A stretch of 64,000 nucleotides of DNA from Desulfovibrio sp. UBA6121 (GCA_002422505.1 DIVX01000141.1:468-64467), one strand, 5' to 3'. Positions 7,303-15,975 are shown, counted from the first letter of the stretch. The notes: generated by a model not told the origin, from the letters alone. A program made the numbers and translations.

Positions 7303-8181
7303 GTGATGTATGACGATCCCGGAGGGATGACGCACCCGGAGGCCCCGCAGCCCCAGGTGTCCATCGTCATCCCCAGCCACAACTACGCCCGCTTTCTGCC
7401 TGGGTGTCTCGGCTCCATTGCGCGGCAGCGCATGAACCTTGGGCGTGTGGAAGTGTTGCTGGTGGATGACGCGAGCAGCGACGGCTCGCCGGAACTGGCG
7501 CGCGAACTGCTTGCCGCCATGCCCCTGGCCGCCAGCCGGGTGCTGGTGCTGCCCCACACAGGCAGGCCCGGCCCTGTGCGCAATGCCGGGCTGCGGCTGG
7601 CCCGTGGGCAGGCCCTGCTGACCCTGGACCCGGACGACGAGCTGCTGCCAGACTTTCTGCCCCGCTGCCTGGAGGTTTTGGCCACCGGGGCCGATGTGGC
7701 GTATACGGACTACTTTCTGGAGGAGGCCGACGGACGGCACGAGGTGCGCCTGCCCGTGTACCACAAGTTCCTGCTGGCCAACCAGAACATCCTGCCGTGC
7801 ACGGCCTTGTTCAAGCGCAGGCTGTGGGACCTGGGGGTGCGCTTCCGCAGCGAAACAGGCTACGAGGACTGGGATTTCTGGGTTCAGCTAGCGCTCAAGC
7901 GGGCCCGCTTCGGTCACGTCGCCATGCCGCTCTTCAGCTACCGCATGCACGGAGGCAATTACTCCGTCCACGCCCGTAGCGACGATGCCCGGTCCAAGGC
8001 CAGGATCGTGGCGGACAATGCCGCCTTTTTCCCCTCCTGGACGCAGGCCTGGGCGCAAGGGGTGCTGGCGGGGGAGGCGGGCGCGAACCCAATGGAGCGC
8101 GGCATCATCCCCATCTTGCCGGAGCACGCCGCGCGCAGCCGTCTTGTCTCGGCCGGGTGGGGGCTTGCGGGCGGGGCCTAG
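7303..8181 (+). CDS. Family 2 glycosyltransferase
   Basis: 292 residues counted from the GTG at 7303; ATG 7306 and ATG 7327 are alternatives. The GT-A fold signature is clear: VSIVIPSHNYARFLPGCLGSI at the N-terminus, VLLVDDASSDGS, the DPDDE metal-binding motif near residue 109, and a GYEDWDFWVQL acceptor-loop motif near 190. No membrane segment is evident. It should transfer a sugar from an NDP-sugar to an unknown acceptor. It converges with the BON-domain gene (19-bp gap), so it is a single-gene unit outside the main glycan operons. Confidence 0.88.
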   Translation: MMYDDPGGMTHPEAPQPQVSIVIPSHNYARFLPGCLGSIARQRMNLGRVEVLLVDDASSDGSPELARELLAAMPLAASRVLVLPHTGRPGPVRNAGLRLARGQALLTLDPDDELLPDFLPRCLEVLATGADVAYTDYFLEEADGRHEVRLPVYHKFLLANQNILPCTALFKRRLWDLGVRFRSETGYEDWDFWVQLALKRARFGHVAMPLFSYRMHGGNYSVHARSDDARSKARIVADNAAFFPSWTQAWAQGVLAGEAGANPMERGIIPILPEHAARSRLVSAGWGLAGGA

Positions 8182-8200
8182 CGCTTTCCCCGTCGGCTCA

Positions 8201-8503
8201 TCAGTGCCCGGAGCGTATGACCACGCGCTCGTCCACGGACGTGACGCCCTGGACCGCGCGGGCAAGCTCCACGGCGCGGCGCACCTGCTCGCGTTCCTGG
8301 GCGTAGCCGCCAAGAATCACCACGCCGTCAACGGCCTTCACCTCGATGCGGCAGTTGTTGAGGGGGTACTCCTGGGCCAGGGCCGCAGTCATGGCCTTGC
8401 TTATGGCGATGTCCTCCGCCCGGCGCGCGGGCCGCGTGAGGCCGACGCCCACGGCCAGCGCAACCAGCGCCAGGAAAATGATGAAGGCAGTCTGAGCGCT
8501 CAT
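8201..8503 (-). CDS. BON-domain protein with N-terminal membrane anchor
   Basis: 100 residues from an ATG at 8503 with AGGAGG upstream. Residues ~4-22 are a membrane segment (TAFIIFLALVALAVGVGL). The rest is one BON domain, with the pattern VKAVDGVVILGGYAQEREQVRRAVELARAVQGVTSVDERVVI. BON domains occur in OsmY-like proteins and are thought to contact membranes or stabilise the envelope under stress. It follows the helical membrane protein gene by 47 bp on the same strand, so the two form a likely operon. Confidence 0.88.
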   Translation of the reverse strand: MSAQTAFIIFLALVALAVGVGLTRPARRAEDIAISKAMTAALAQEYPLNNCRIEVKAVDGVVILGGYAQEREQVRRAVELARAVQGVTSVDERVVIRSGH

Positions 8504-8550
8504 GCCGACCTCCTGAACTATTCAAATTCCGCTTCGCCCGGGCTGCGGGC

Positions 8551-9426
8551 CTAGCGCGTGGCCTTGGAGGCCATGTCCTCCCGGGCGTTTTTTTCCAGGT
8601 CGCGCAGGGTTTGGGCGCAGCTTTCCAGCACCTTGGTCTTGCGCTCCAGCGAGAGCGCCAGGGAGCGCACATTGGTGTTCTGGCGCGAAAGGCCGACAAT
8701 CTCGCCTGTGAAGGCCCAGTATTGTTCATAAATTGCTAAGGCCTTGACCCCGGCCTGCTGCTTGCCCAGGGCCGCCAGAGCCTCCCGTGCGGCCTTGTCC
8801 GAGGCGGCCATGCGCTGCTCCAGGGCGTCCATGCGCTGGTCGGTCTTTTCCATGATGTGCGGGGCGTGCAGGGCTTGGATGCGCAGGGCTTCGGACAGGA
8901 CGCGCAGCGCCTGCCGGGCCTGGCTGTCGCTTGCTCCGTTCTGCAGGGGCCGCAGGGCCTGCTCCAGCTCGCCCAGAACCAGGGCGGCCTTGCCGAAGGA
9001 CAGGGCCAAGGCCTTGATGTTGGTGTTCTGCACCGCCAATCCCAGCACGTCCTGGTCCGCCTTGAGATACTCGGCGAAGGCCGCCTCGAAGCGGCTCAAA
9101 AGTTCGGTTTGCTGCGGGCTTTGCTGCGGCAGTTGCTTCAGCTCGGCCAGCAGTGCGCCGACCGTGTTCGTAGCGCTGCGGGCGTTGCCTGCGAAGCGGC
9201 GCGAATCCTCGTCCGTTTCGGCCATGACGGCCTGCTTTTCCGCCTGGGCTGCGGCGTTCAGGGCGTCGTCCATTTGCTGCACCAGCTGTGCTGTGTGCAC
9301 GGCCTGCCTGTAGGCGGTCTGTCCGCCGTGATCGCGTCCGAAGAGCCAAAGCCCGCCGAGCACCGCCGCAAGCAGCACGAGGGTGGCCAGCACCGTGCGG
9401 GTCGATTTGTTGTCTTTAGGCGTCAT
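8551..9426 (-). CDS. Membrane-anchored helical protein (chemoreceptor sensor-domain-like), function unknown
   Basis: 291 residues from the ATG at 9426 (AGGAG 6 bp upstream). One N-terminal membrane helix lies at ~12-31, and the remainder is Ala/Gln/Glu/Leu-rich helix with coiled-coil character. The sequence looks like a periplasmic four-helix bundle duplicated in tandem: VLGLAVQNTNIKALALSFGKAALVL resembles EIVGLSRQNTNVRSLALSLERKTKVL 133 residues later. This is similar to sensor domains of methyl-accepting proteins, but no signalling domain is attached. It sits upstream of the BON gene. The ligand is unknown. Confidence 0.72.
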   Translation of the reverse strand: MTPKDNKSTRTVLATLVLLAAVLGGLWLFGRDHGGQTAYRQAVHTAQLVQQMDDALNAAAQAEKQAVMAETDEDSRRFAGNARSATNTVGALLAELKQLPQQSPQQTELLSRFEAAFAEYLKADQDVLGLAVQNTNIKALALSFGKAALVLGELEQALRPLQNGASDSQARQALRVLSEALRIQALHAPHIMEKTDQRMDALEQRMAASDKAAREALAALGKQQAGVKALAIYEQYWAFTGEIVGLSRQNTNVRSLALSLERKTKVLESCAQTLRDLEKNAREDMASKATR

Positions 9427-10123
9427 GCGCTCTCCTTGTGCCGAGGCCGGGAATCCTTGCCCGTGTTTGATCCGGGATCGGGTGCGTGTTGCCGCGCACG
9501 TTTCTGCGCTTTGCCCGGCGTTCGGGGCATGGTAGCAGGCACGTGGCCCTTCGTCCATGTTTCGCTGGGCGGAGCGCTTCCGTGCCTGTGGTGCGGCGGG
9601 CGGCGGCTATACATACCCTGCGCGAAATGGCCTGTGTCTCTGGCGGGTTCCATCTGAAGCTTCGGCCAGAGGCTCACGCCTCAGTCTTCTCGCGCAGGTC
9701 CTGATCCCGGCGATGTCTTGTTGCTTGAACTTGCGGATTCGCAACGTGCGCAATGCTGGAACTCATGACCGTATCCGATGGGGATGGTGTTCGCTGTCAA
9801 AAGGCGTATTGCCCTCGCTTTGTTTCAAATGTATACGTAGAATCGCTTGTGGTTGGGTTGGGCAGGAGCAATGCGAGGTTTTTTGCGACGTTGCCCCTAT
9901 TGGCTTGGCCTTTCGCCAAGCTTGGGATATATGTTACGCCATATGCGGGCCTTGCCTCCAGCGGATGTTCAGGACGGAAGAGCATGTGGCCGCATATGGC
10001 AAGGGCGGCTCAAGGCTCAACCTTTTTGCCCGGCAGAGGGCTGGGAAAGCCGCTTTCAGCCAACATTTATGCATACCCTTGAAAGTTCGACAGGGATATT
10101 CGCGTTACATACTGGAGCGTTCC
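9427..10123. other. ~700-bp region without a supported gene, upstream of the APS kinase
   Basis: One frame is open through 9557-10123 into the APS kinase, but it has no ribosome-binding site or recognisable protein and its composition falls in G+C towards the right. I treat it as non-coding. It separates the housekeeping segment from the glycan/lipid segment and must hold the promoter for the 10.1-kb operon; no clear promoter was picked out. Confidence 0.45.
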
Positions 10124-10654
10124 TTGAGTAAGACAGGTGCCGCCTATTTGTTTACAGGGTTATCTGGCGCAGGAAAGACAACAATAAGCAGCAGCGTGGC
10201 GCAGCTTTTGCGCCAAGCGAATGTGCCCTGCCTGTTGCTTGACGGCGACCAGCTCCGTAGTGGGTTGTGCTCTGATCTTGGGTATTCCAAGGAAGACCGC
10301 TTTGAGAATATCCGCAGAGTATCGGAGGTGGCCCGCTTGTTTGTGGATCAGGGCTTTGTGTGCCTGTGCGCATTCATCTGCCCATATCAGGCCATGCGCG
10401 ACATCATGCACCAGAGGCTTGACCCAACTTTTTTTGAAATTTTTGTCGATTGTTCGCTTGATGAGTGCCAACGCCGTGATCCCAAGACGTATTACAAGCG
10501 AGCACAACGTGGTGAGCTTGCAGGCTTCACGGGCGTCGGGGCGCCGTATGAAATGCCCTGCTCGCCAGACTTGCGCATAAATACTGTTGAATCCAGCATT
10601 GCGCTGGCGGCCGAAGCTGCCTTGGATTTCATATTCAAAACGCGGCAGCGGTAA
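10124..10654 (+). CDS. cysC: Adenylylsulfate (APS) kinase
   Basis: 176 residues from a TTG at 10124 with GGAG 6 bp upstream; this start puts the P-loop (GLSGAGKTT) at residue ~12, as in the family. The DGD motif (LLLDGDQLRSGLCSDLGYSKEDR) and the FVDCSLDECQRRDPKTYYKRA substrate block are present. The enzyme phosphorylates APS to PAPS, the sulfate donor for sulfotransferases. No ATP sulfurylase gene lies beside it, but dissimilatory sulfate reducers make APS in bulk. Its location at the head of a glycan gene region, with two sulfotransferase genes further on, suggests PAPS supply for surface sulfation. Confidence 0.92.
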   Translation: MSKTGAAYLFTGLSGAGKTTISSSVAQLLRQANVPCLLLDGDQLRSGLCSDLGYSKEDRFENIRRVSEVARLFVDQGFVCLCAFICPYQAMRDIMHQRLDPTFFEIFVDCSLDECQRRDPKTYYKRAQRGELAGFTGVGAPYEMPCSPDLRINTVESSIALAAEAALDFIFKTRQR

Positions 10655-10656
10655 TT

Positions 10657-10688
10657 CTGCCGGGCATTGCGCTGTGGCCGCCCGGCAG
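10657..10688. terminator. Strong hairpin after the APS kinase, no T-tract
   Basis: CTGCCGGGC (10657-10665) and GCCCGGCAG (10680-10688) are perfect complements around a 14-nt loop, starting 2 bp after the APS kinase stop. No poly-T follows, so it may be a Rho-dependent or mRNA-stabilising structure. Confidence 0.5.
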
Positions 10689-10825
10689 GCCTGGACTGTT
10701 CCGTCTTTGCCTGACGCCCAAGCCAAACTCTGTGCGACTGAGACAAAAATGGCGCCTGCTCGCCGCCCTGGTGAAAGAACTCTGTGTTGCCGCGCTGCAC
10801 GCTGAAGTGAGGGAATGTCGAAGGC

Positions 10826-12262
10826 ATGGTCGCAAAGAACGAAGAAGCCCTGACGACTGCAACCGCAAGGTGCAGGCAGTTGAGGATGTACGCCGTTCTA
10901 GTGTCGTGCGACGTCCTTGCCGTCGCCCTCGTTTTTGCTGCGGTTGTATACGCCAGATATCTGCTCGGTGGTGCCTTCCGGCTTGAGGACTACTGGGCCC
11001 ATTGGCCGATACTGATCATATACGTCCTCTCCGTGGCCAGCTTCGGCGGCTACGATGTCCTGCTTTCGCCACCACAGGAGATTCGTTCTTGCAGCCTGGC
11101 GACTCTTATCATCCTCGCCGTGCTCTCCTCCGCTTCCTTCTGGGTGCGCTTCCCTTTTTCCTTCTCGCGGTCTGTCATCATCGTATCCAGCATTTTTCTC
11201 CTTGCACTTCTTCCGGCAACGCACTTTGGGGTCAAGGCATATTTTTCGAGGTTTTCGTGGTGGGGTTTTCCAACGGTATTCTACCTGTTCGAAAAAAGGG
11301 AAGCCCATTATGTAAATCTTGTGGTGAAGCGTCTGCATGCCTCCCTCAAGCCTGTGCTGCTTTTGTGCCACCGGCAAGACCTCTTGGCCGGCAAGATGCG
11401 CAAGAATATTCCTGTGGTCGACGGCCCGGAGTTCTTCAGCAAACCTGGCGTTCCGTCGAACGCCATCTTCATTTTTCTGGGGTTCCCACAAATCGGCTCC
11501 GGCGCACGAGGCATTCTGCAAAAAGCGGAGCAACGGTTCTCAAGAATCATCATCCTGCACGAGAGCCTGAACTTCGGCAACCAGTGGGCCAAACCGGTGG
11601 ATATGGGCCTGCACCTTGGGCTGGAGACGATGCAGCGGTTGCTGGACCCAACACGCCTCAGGGCCAAGCGTTGCGTCGATCTGCTCTTCTCGTCGTTTCT
11701 GCTCCTTGTGCTTGCCCCGCTGTTTCTGCTCATGGCGCTGCTCATCGTGCTCAACAGCCCTGGCCCTGTTTTTTATAAGCAGATTCGCCTTGGCCGTGGC
11801 GGTCGTCCTTTCTGCGCCTGGAAGTTCCGGTCCATGGTGCCAAACGCCGCTACGGCGCTCAAGGACGTGCTGGACGAGGACCCGAACCTGCGCAAAAGCT
11901 GGGAGGAACGCCACAAGTTGCCAAAGGATCCTCGCGTCACCGCCGTGGGGCGTTTTTTGCGGCTCACCAGCCTGGACGAGTTGCCGCAGCTCTTCAATGT
12001 CGTGTTGGGCGACATGAGCCTCATCGGGCCGCGCCCCATCGTCCGGGCGGAAATTAAGCGGTACGGGGCGCGTTATGAAATGGTCTCCAAGGTGCGCCCC
12101 GGCATGACAGGCCTGTGGCAGGTTTCCGGTCGCAGCCGCCTGACGTACGCGGAGCGGGTGGAGCTTGATTCCTATTACATCAAGAACTGGTCTTTCTGGC
12201 TTGACCTGTACATCATGCTGAAAACGCCCTTGGCCGTGCTGCGCTTTAGCGATGCGCAGTAA
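10826..12262 (+). CDS. Undecaprenyl-phosphate sugar-1-phosphate transferase (WbaP/PssY-type initiating transferase)
   Basis: 478 residues. The N-terminal half has four to five membrane segments (about 22-140) followed by a nucleotide-fold-like middle region. The C-terminal bacterial sugar transferase domain (~285-478) has the standard features: a membrane re-entrant helix (CVDLLFSSFLLLVLAPLFLL), SPGPVFYKQIRLGRGGRPF, WKFRSM, LDELPQLFNV, MSLIGPRP and RPGMTGLWQVSGRS. The enzyme moves a sugar-1-phosphate from a nucleotide sugar to undecaprenyl phosphate, the first step of O-antigen, capsule or exopolysaccharide repeat synthesis. It is followed by the GNAT and epimerase genes on the same strand with short gaps. 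Confidence 0.93.
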   Translation: MVAKNEEALTTATARCRQLRMYAVLVSCDVLAVALVFAAVVYARYLLGGAFRLEDYWAHWPILIIYVLSVASFGGYDVLLSPPQEIRSCSLATLIILAVLSSASFWVRFPFSFSRSVIIVSSIFLLALLPATHFGVKAYFSRFSWWGFPTVFYLFEKREAHYVNLVVKRLHASLKPVLLLCHRQDLLAGKMRKNIPVVDGPEFFSKPGVPSNAIFIFLGFPQIGSGARGILQKAEQRFSRIIILHESLNFGNQWAKPVDMGLHLGLETMQRLLDPTRLRAKRCVDLLFSSFLLLVLAPLFLLMALLIVLNSPGPVFYKQIRLGRGGRPFCAWKFRSMVPNAATALKDVLDEDPNLRKSWEERHKLPKDPRVTAVGRFLRLTSLDELPQLFNVVLGDMSLIGPRPIVRAEIKRYGARYEMVSKVRPGMTGLWQVSGRSRLTYAERVELDSYYIKNWSFWLDLYIMLKTPLAVLRFSDAQ

Positions 12263-12285
12263 GTGCGGGCCGGAGGTGCGCTGTC

Positions 12286-13434
12286 ATGGATTCCAGCGGC
12301 AAGGCGGGAGCGGCTGTGAGTGACCTGCAGGTGCGTAGCGTCCGCACTGCTGCGGAGCTTGACGCCTTCATCCAGGTTGCCTGGAGCGTACAAGGGGCCG
12401 ACCCCAATTGGGTGCCCCCGCTGCGCAAGGAAGTGAAGAGGTTGCTTGGGCCAAGCCACCCGTTCTGGGCCAGAGCCGAACGCGAGTTGTTCTTGGCCGA
12501 GCGCGGCGGCTGCGCTGTGGGTCGCATTTGCGCCATCAAGGACACGGCCTTCATCGAGCACCAGGGCGAGCAGGCCGGGGCCTGGGGCTTTTTTGAGTGC
12601 CAGCACGACCAGGAAGCCGCGCAGGCGCTTTTTGACGCCGCCGCCCAGTGGTGCCGCGCCAGGGGCCTCGCGCTTATGCGCGGACCTTTCAACCCCTCCA
12701 CCAACTACGAAATAGGCATGCTGGTGGAGGGCTTCGATGTTCCGCCCGCCATCATGATGACCTACAATCCGCCCTGGTACCCCGCTCTTGTGGAGGGCTG
12801 CGGCCTCACCAAAGAGAAGGATCTTTACGCCTACCTGTTTTTGCAGGGGCACCAGACGCCGGAGCGGCTGCTCAAGGCCATCAAGCGCCTGCGCCGCAAT
12901 GCCGAGATTTCGGTGCGCCACACCACCAGAAAAACCCTGCGGGCGGATGTGGAGCTCATGTGCCGCCTGTTTGAGGAGTCCTGGAAGGATAATTGGGGCT
13001 TCACCCCCATGAATCCGGCCGAGATCGATCTCATGGCCGAGAGCCTGCTGCCCATTCTCGATGAAGACCTGGCCTTTGTCATCAACTACTCCGGGGAGCC
13101 TGTGGCCATCGCCCTGCTGCTGCCCGACGTGAACCCGCTGCTCAAACGGCTGAATGGCTCCCTGGGCCTTCGCGGCGTCCTCAAGTATCTGCTGCACCGG
13201 CGCGAGATACGGGGCACGCGGGTGACGTTGTTCGGCATCAGGCCGGAGTTCCGCAAGCGCGGCCTGCCCTTGGTGCTGCTCGACTATCTGATTGAGCACG
13301 TTGGCGGGAACCCCAAGTACGACTATCTTGAAGCGGGCTGGACCCTTGAGGATAACGATGCCATCAACTCGCTGTTGGAGCAGTTCGGGGGCAGGCGGCA
13401 CAAGCGCTACCGCATCTACCGGCAGGACCTGTAG
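12286..13434 (+). CDS. ~380-residue GNAT-fold acyltransferase (candidate bCerS-like N-acyltransferase)
   Basis: 382 residues from ATG 12286. The sequence has a family-typical N-terminus (WSVQGADPNWVPPLRKEVKRLL), a conserved centre (GPFNPSTNYEIGMLVEGFDVPPAIMMTYNPPWYP) and a C-terminal GNAT-like block (GIRPEFRKRGLPLVLLDYL, then AGWTLEDNDAINSLLEQFGG), resembling an acyl-CoA/ACP N-acyltransferase. From memory, the bacterial ceramide synthase of Caulobacter is a GNAT-superfamily protein; I believe this family is close, but could not align it. It precedes an NAD-dependent epimerase-family gene by 12 bp. Acylation of an amino lipid or sugar is the likely role. Confidence 0.75.
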   Translation: MDSSGKAGAAVSDLQVRSVRTAAELDAFIQVAWSVQGADPNWVPPLRKEVKRLLGPSHPFWARAERELFLAERGGCAVGRICAIKDTAFIEHQGEQAGAWGFFECQHDQEAAQALFDAAAQWCRARGLALMRGPFNPSTNYEIGMLVEGFDVPPAIMMTYNPPWYPALVEGCGLTKEKDLYAYLFLQGHQTPERLLKAIKRLRRNAEISVRHTTRKTLRADVELMCRLFEESWKDNWGFTPMNPAEIDLMAESLLPILDEDLAFVINYSGEPVAIALLLPDVNPLLKRLNGSLGLRGVLKYLLHRREIRGTRVTLFGIRPEFRKRGLPLVLLDYLIEHVGGNPKYDYLEAGWTLEDNDAINSLLEQFGGRRHKRYRIYRQDL

Positions 13435-13446
13435 GCGGGGCGGGCC

Positions 13447-14445
13447 ATGCACATCGTCCTCACCGGGGCCACGGGCTTCATCGGCGGTCGTCTGGCCGCC
13501 CGGCTGCTGGCAGAAGGGCACGCCGTACGCGCCCTGGTGCGGCGCGTTCAAGCGCCCCTGCCGCCGGGGGCCGAACGCCTGGTGGGTGCGTTGGACGATC
13601 AGGACTTTCTGCGCGGGGCCTTGGCCGGAGCGGACGCCGTGCTGCATCTTGCCGGGCGGACCAAGGCTTTCACTTCCCGTGGCTTTTTCCGCGTCAACGA
13701 GGAACTGACCGCAGCCCTGGCCGAGGGCGTGCGCCGCCATGCGCCGGAGCATGCGCCGTTGCTGTATGTTTCCAGCCAGGCTGCGGCCGGGCCGGGAAAC
13801 GCCGCGCCCGGCGTGGGCGAGGCCGACCAGAGCGCGCCCGTATCGCAGTATGGGCTCTCCAAGCTGCTGGGGGAGCGCGCCGTGCAGGCTTTGGCCGCAG
13901 CCCGGCCGGTGGCCGTGGCTCGTCCGGCCATGGTGTATGGCCCGGGCGACACGGCTTTTGTGCCGCTGTACCGCTGCATGCGTACGGGGTTCCTGCCCGC
14001 CTCCGGCCCGGTGGGGCAGCGTTTCAGCATCGTGCACGTGGACGACCTGGTGGACGGCCTGTGCTTGGCGCTTGCCTGGCTGGCCGCTGGCAAGACCGCT
14101 GCCGCAGATGGTGGGAGCGTGCTGCATTTCGCCGGACCGCAGAGCTTTGTGTGGGAGGACTACGCCGCGGCCTTCGGCCTGGCGTTGGGGCGGCGTGTGC
14201 GTGTGCTGCGCGCGCCCTCCTGGGCGCTGCTGGCCGCTGCCCTGGGCAATACCCTCTGCGCGGGGCTGGGGCTGCCCACCTCCCACCTTACCCTGGACAA
14301 GCGCCGCGAGGCCCTGGCTGAGGGCTGGCTTCTGGACTGCGCCCGCACGCGCGCCGTGTTGGGCTGGACGCCGAGCCGTGGCTTGGAGCAGGGCGCGAGC
14401 GAGACTTTGACCTGGTGCCGGGAAAAGGGGCTGCTGTCGGAATAG
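13447..14445 (+). CDS. NAD(P)-dependent epimerase/dehydratase family protein (candidate CerR-like reductase)
   Basis: 332 residues. It is an extended short-chain dehydrogenase: the nucleotide-binding GATGFIGGRLA at residues 7-17, HLAGRTKAF, and the catalytic pair Tyr135/Lys139 in QYGLSKLLGE. PAMVYGPGD and the C-terminal substrate part follow. It could be a sugar-nucleotide epimerase or a ketone reductase; CerR of bacterial ceramide synthesis, as I recall it, belongs to this superfamily. The start lies 12 bp after the GNAT gene, so the pair is probably co-translated and functionally linked. Confidence 0.85.
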   Translation: MHIVLTGATGFIGGRLAARLLAEGHAVRALVRRVQAPLPPGAERLVGALDDQDFLRGALAGADAVLHLAGRTKAFTSRGFFRVNEELTAALAEGVRRHAPEHAPLLYVSSQAAAGPGNAAPGVGEADQSAPVSQYGLSKLLGERAVQALAAARPVAVARPAMVYGPGDTAFVPLYRCMRTGFLPASGPVGQRFSIVHVDDLVDGLCLALAWLAAGKTAAADGGSVLHFAGPQSFVWEDYAAAFGLALGRRVRVLRAPSWALLAAALGNTLCAGLGLPTSHLTLDKRREALAEGWLLDCARTRAVLGWTPSRGLEQGASETLTWCREKGLLSE

Positions 14446-14451
14446 ACCGCC

Positions 14452-14574
14452 CTTGCGCGGCTGAACGATGCGTGGCGCGTGCTTACGCAGCCAAAGTTGC
14501 AGCACCAGCAGGGTCCACAGGGGGCGGCGGTGGTCCGCCCGACCGGAAAGATGCTCTGCAACCAGTCTGCCCAC
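14452..14574 (-). pseudogene. C-terminal remnant of an asparagine synthase (AsnB-like)
   Basis: Read on the minus strand from 14574, the frame gives VGRLVAEHLSGRADHRR then PLWTLLVLQLWLRKH. This is the ending characteristic of glutamine-hydrolysing asparagine synthases of polysaccharide clusters (EHLSGRxDHxxxLWxLLxLxLWLR). There is no upstream amidotransferase or synthase domain: the complete GT4 gene begins 168 bp away on the same strand side. The fragment runs on without a proper stop into the antisense of the epimerase gene. It is a rearrangement scar; the 14446-14742 stretch holds no other gene I can support. Confidence 0.6.
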
Positions 14575-14742
14575 GGCCTGGGGGGGGGGCGAAGAGTCTT
14601 TGGGGCGCTTCCTTGGAGAGGGTGTCCCTCCACAGCGCAGGCCGCAGGACCTGTTACGACCGCAACGTCAATTTCAGCAAGACTTATGGAGCCAGTGGTA
14701 TGGCGCCAGATTCTTCAGGACTGGCCCCTGTGCGATCTTCCG

Positions 14743-15975
14743 TTATTCCCCTGCCCTTTGTCCAGACTGGCGCGTGGCCAGCAATTCAAAAAACTTCTTG
14801 GCATAGCGCTCCGGCGCAAACATAACGCGCGCCTTGTCTCGGCCGCGCGCAGCCATGGCCACCGCTGCTTCCCGGTCGTCCGCAAGGCGTAAAATGGCCT
14901 GCGCAATGGCCTTGGCGTCGCCCTCTGGCGTCAGCAGGCCTGTAACGCCGTCCTCAACCAAATCGGGAATGCCGGCCAGTGCGGAGGCCACCACTGGCAC
15001 ACGGTGCAGCAGCGCCTCGATGATCACTGTGGGCAGGCCGTCGGATTTCCCGTTGGGTTTGCGGATGCTCGGCATGGCCAGAATGTCTGAGTTGAGCAGC
15101 AGCGCGGGCACCTGGCTGTGGGGCAGGAAGCCGACGAAACGCACGGCATCACCCAGATTCAGACGTTCAGTCAGCGCCTTTAGGGGCCGCATCCAGGCGC
15201 CGTCTCCGGCCAGGGTCACCTGGGCTTCCACCCCATGCGCCCGCACAAGGGCCAAGGCTTCGATGAGGTGCTGGAAGCCTTTGGTCTCAATGAATCGACC
15301 AATGGCGCAGATTCTGATCGGCTGGCGCATGGGCACTTCTGCTTGCGCGGCCGGAGGCAGGGTCAAAACGTCGTAGAGCAGGTGGACTTTTTCGGGCGTG
15401 TCCGGAATGTATTTTCGCAGGTGCGGCACGAGGAAGGAGGACTCGCACAGTGCGAAGGAGGTTTGGCGCAGCTTGAAGCCGAGCAGGCCCTCCGGCGGAT
15501 GCACGTCTCCAGCACGGGATGAGAAGCTGAAGGTGATGCCCAGAAGCTGGGCGGCGCACCAGGCCGCAGTGGCCGAGCCGTTGGCCCAGGCCGCGTGCAC
15601 GTGCTCCACGCCAAGCTCTTTGAACCGCCGCGCCAGGCAGACGCCGCAGAAAAAGGCCAGCAGGTTCTCGCCGTATTTTTCCAGCCCGCCGCCGGGAGAG
15701 GCCAGCACTCGCGCAAGCATGGACAGGGTGGTGATTGGCCGGGTGCACAGGCTGGCGAAAAAGGCCAGGGCGATGCGCGGGGCGGCGGCGAGGCCCAGTC
15801 GCTCCACCGGGAGCCCCTCCGGCTGCATGGCCAGCCCGGCCTTGAGGGGGCCGTAGAGGCTGTGCACGGTGAGTGGCAGGCCTGCGGCGTGCAGCGTTTG
15901 GGCCTCGCTGACCACGAAAGTTTCCGAGGGCTTAGGGAACCAGAGCGAAATATATGCGGTGCGCGGCAGGTTCAT
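14743..15975 (-). CDS. Family 4 glycosyltransferase
   Basis: 410 residues from ATG 15975 with AGGAG upstream; the start overlaps the stop of the preceding deacetylase gene (ATGA). The N-terminus is YISLWFPKPSETFVVSEAQTL, typical of GT4 enzymes of exopolysaccharide clusters. The C-terminal GT-B domain shows IRICAIGRFIETKGFQHLIEAL, VTLAGDGA, and the donor site SDGLPTVIIEALLHRVPVVASALAGIPDLVEDGVTGLL with the EX7E-type motif. A retaining transfer from an NDP-sugar at the cytoplasmic face is expected. It is the last gene of the 24.6-14.7-kb operon. Confidence 0.92.
   Translation of the reverse strand: MNLPRTAYISLWFPKPSETFVVSEAQTLHAAGLPLTVHSLYGPLKAGLAMQPEGLPVERLGLAAAPRIALAFFASLCTRPITTLSMLARVLASPGGGLEKYGENLLAFFCGVCLARRFKELGVEHVHAAWANGSATAAWCAAQLLGITFSFSSRAGDVHPPEGLLGFKLRQTSFALCESSFLVPHLRKYIPDTPEKVHLLYDVLTLPPAAQAEVPMRQPIRICAIGRFIETKGFQHLIEALALVRAHGVEAQVTLAGDGAWMRPLKALTERLNLGDAVRFVGFLPHSQVPALLLNSDILAMPSIRKPNGKSDGLPTVIIEALLHRVPVVASALAGIPDLVEDGVTGLLTPEGDAKAIAQAILRLADDREAAVAMAARGRDKARVMFAPERYAKKFFELLATRQSGQRAGE

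Noticed and set aside
9557..10123. Long in-frame extension upstream of the APS kinase, read as a 365-residue protein
   Set aside because: No ribosome-binding site, no recognisable protein in the first 189 codons, and the TTG at 10124 has GGAG at the right distance and gives the family's normal length.
12175..14574. 799-residue minus-strand frame opposite the GNAT and epimerase genes
   Set aside because: Shadow of G+C-rich genes; only its first ~41 residues (the asparagine-synthase remnant) carry real signal, reported separately.
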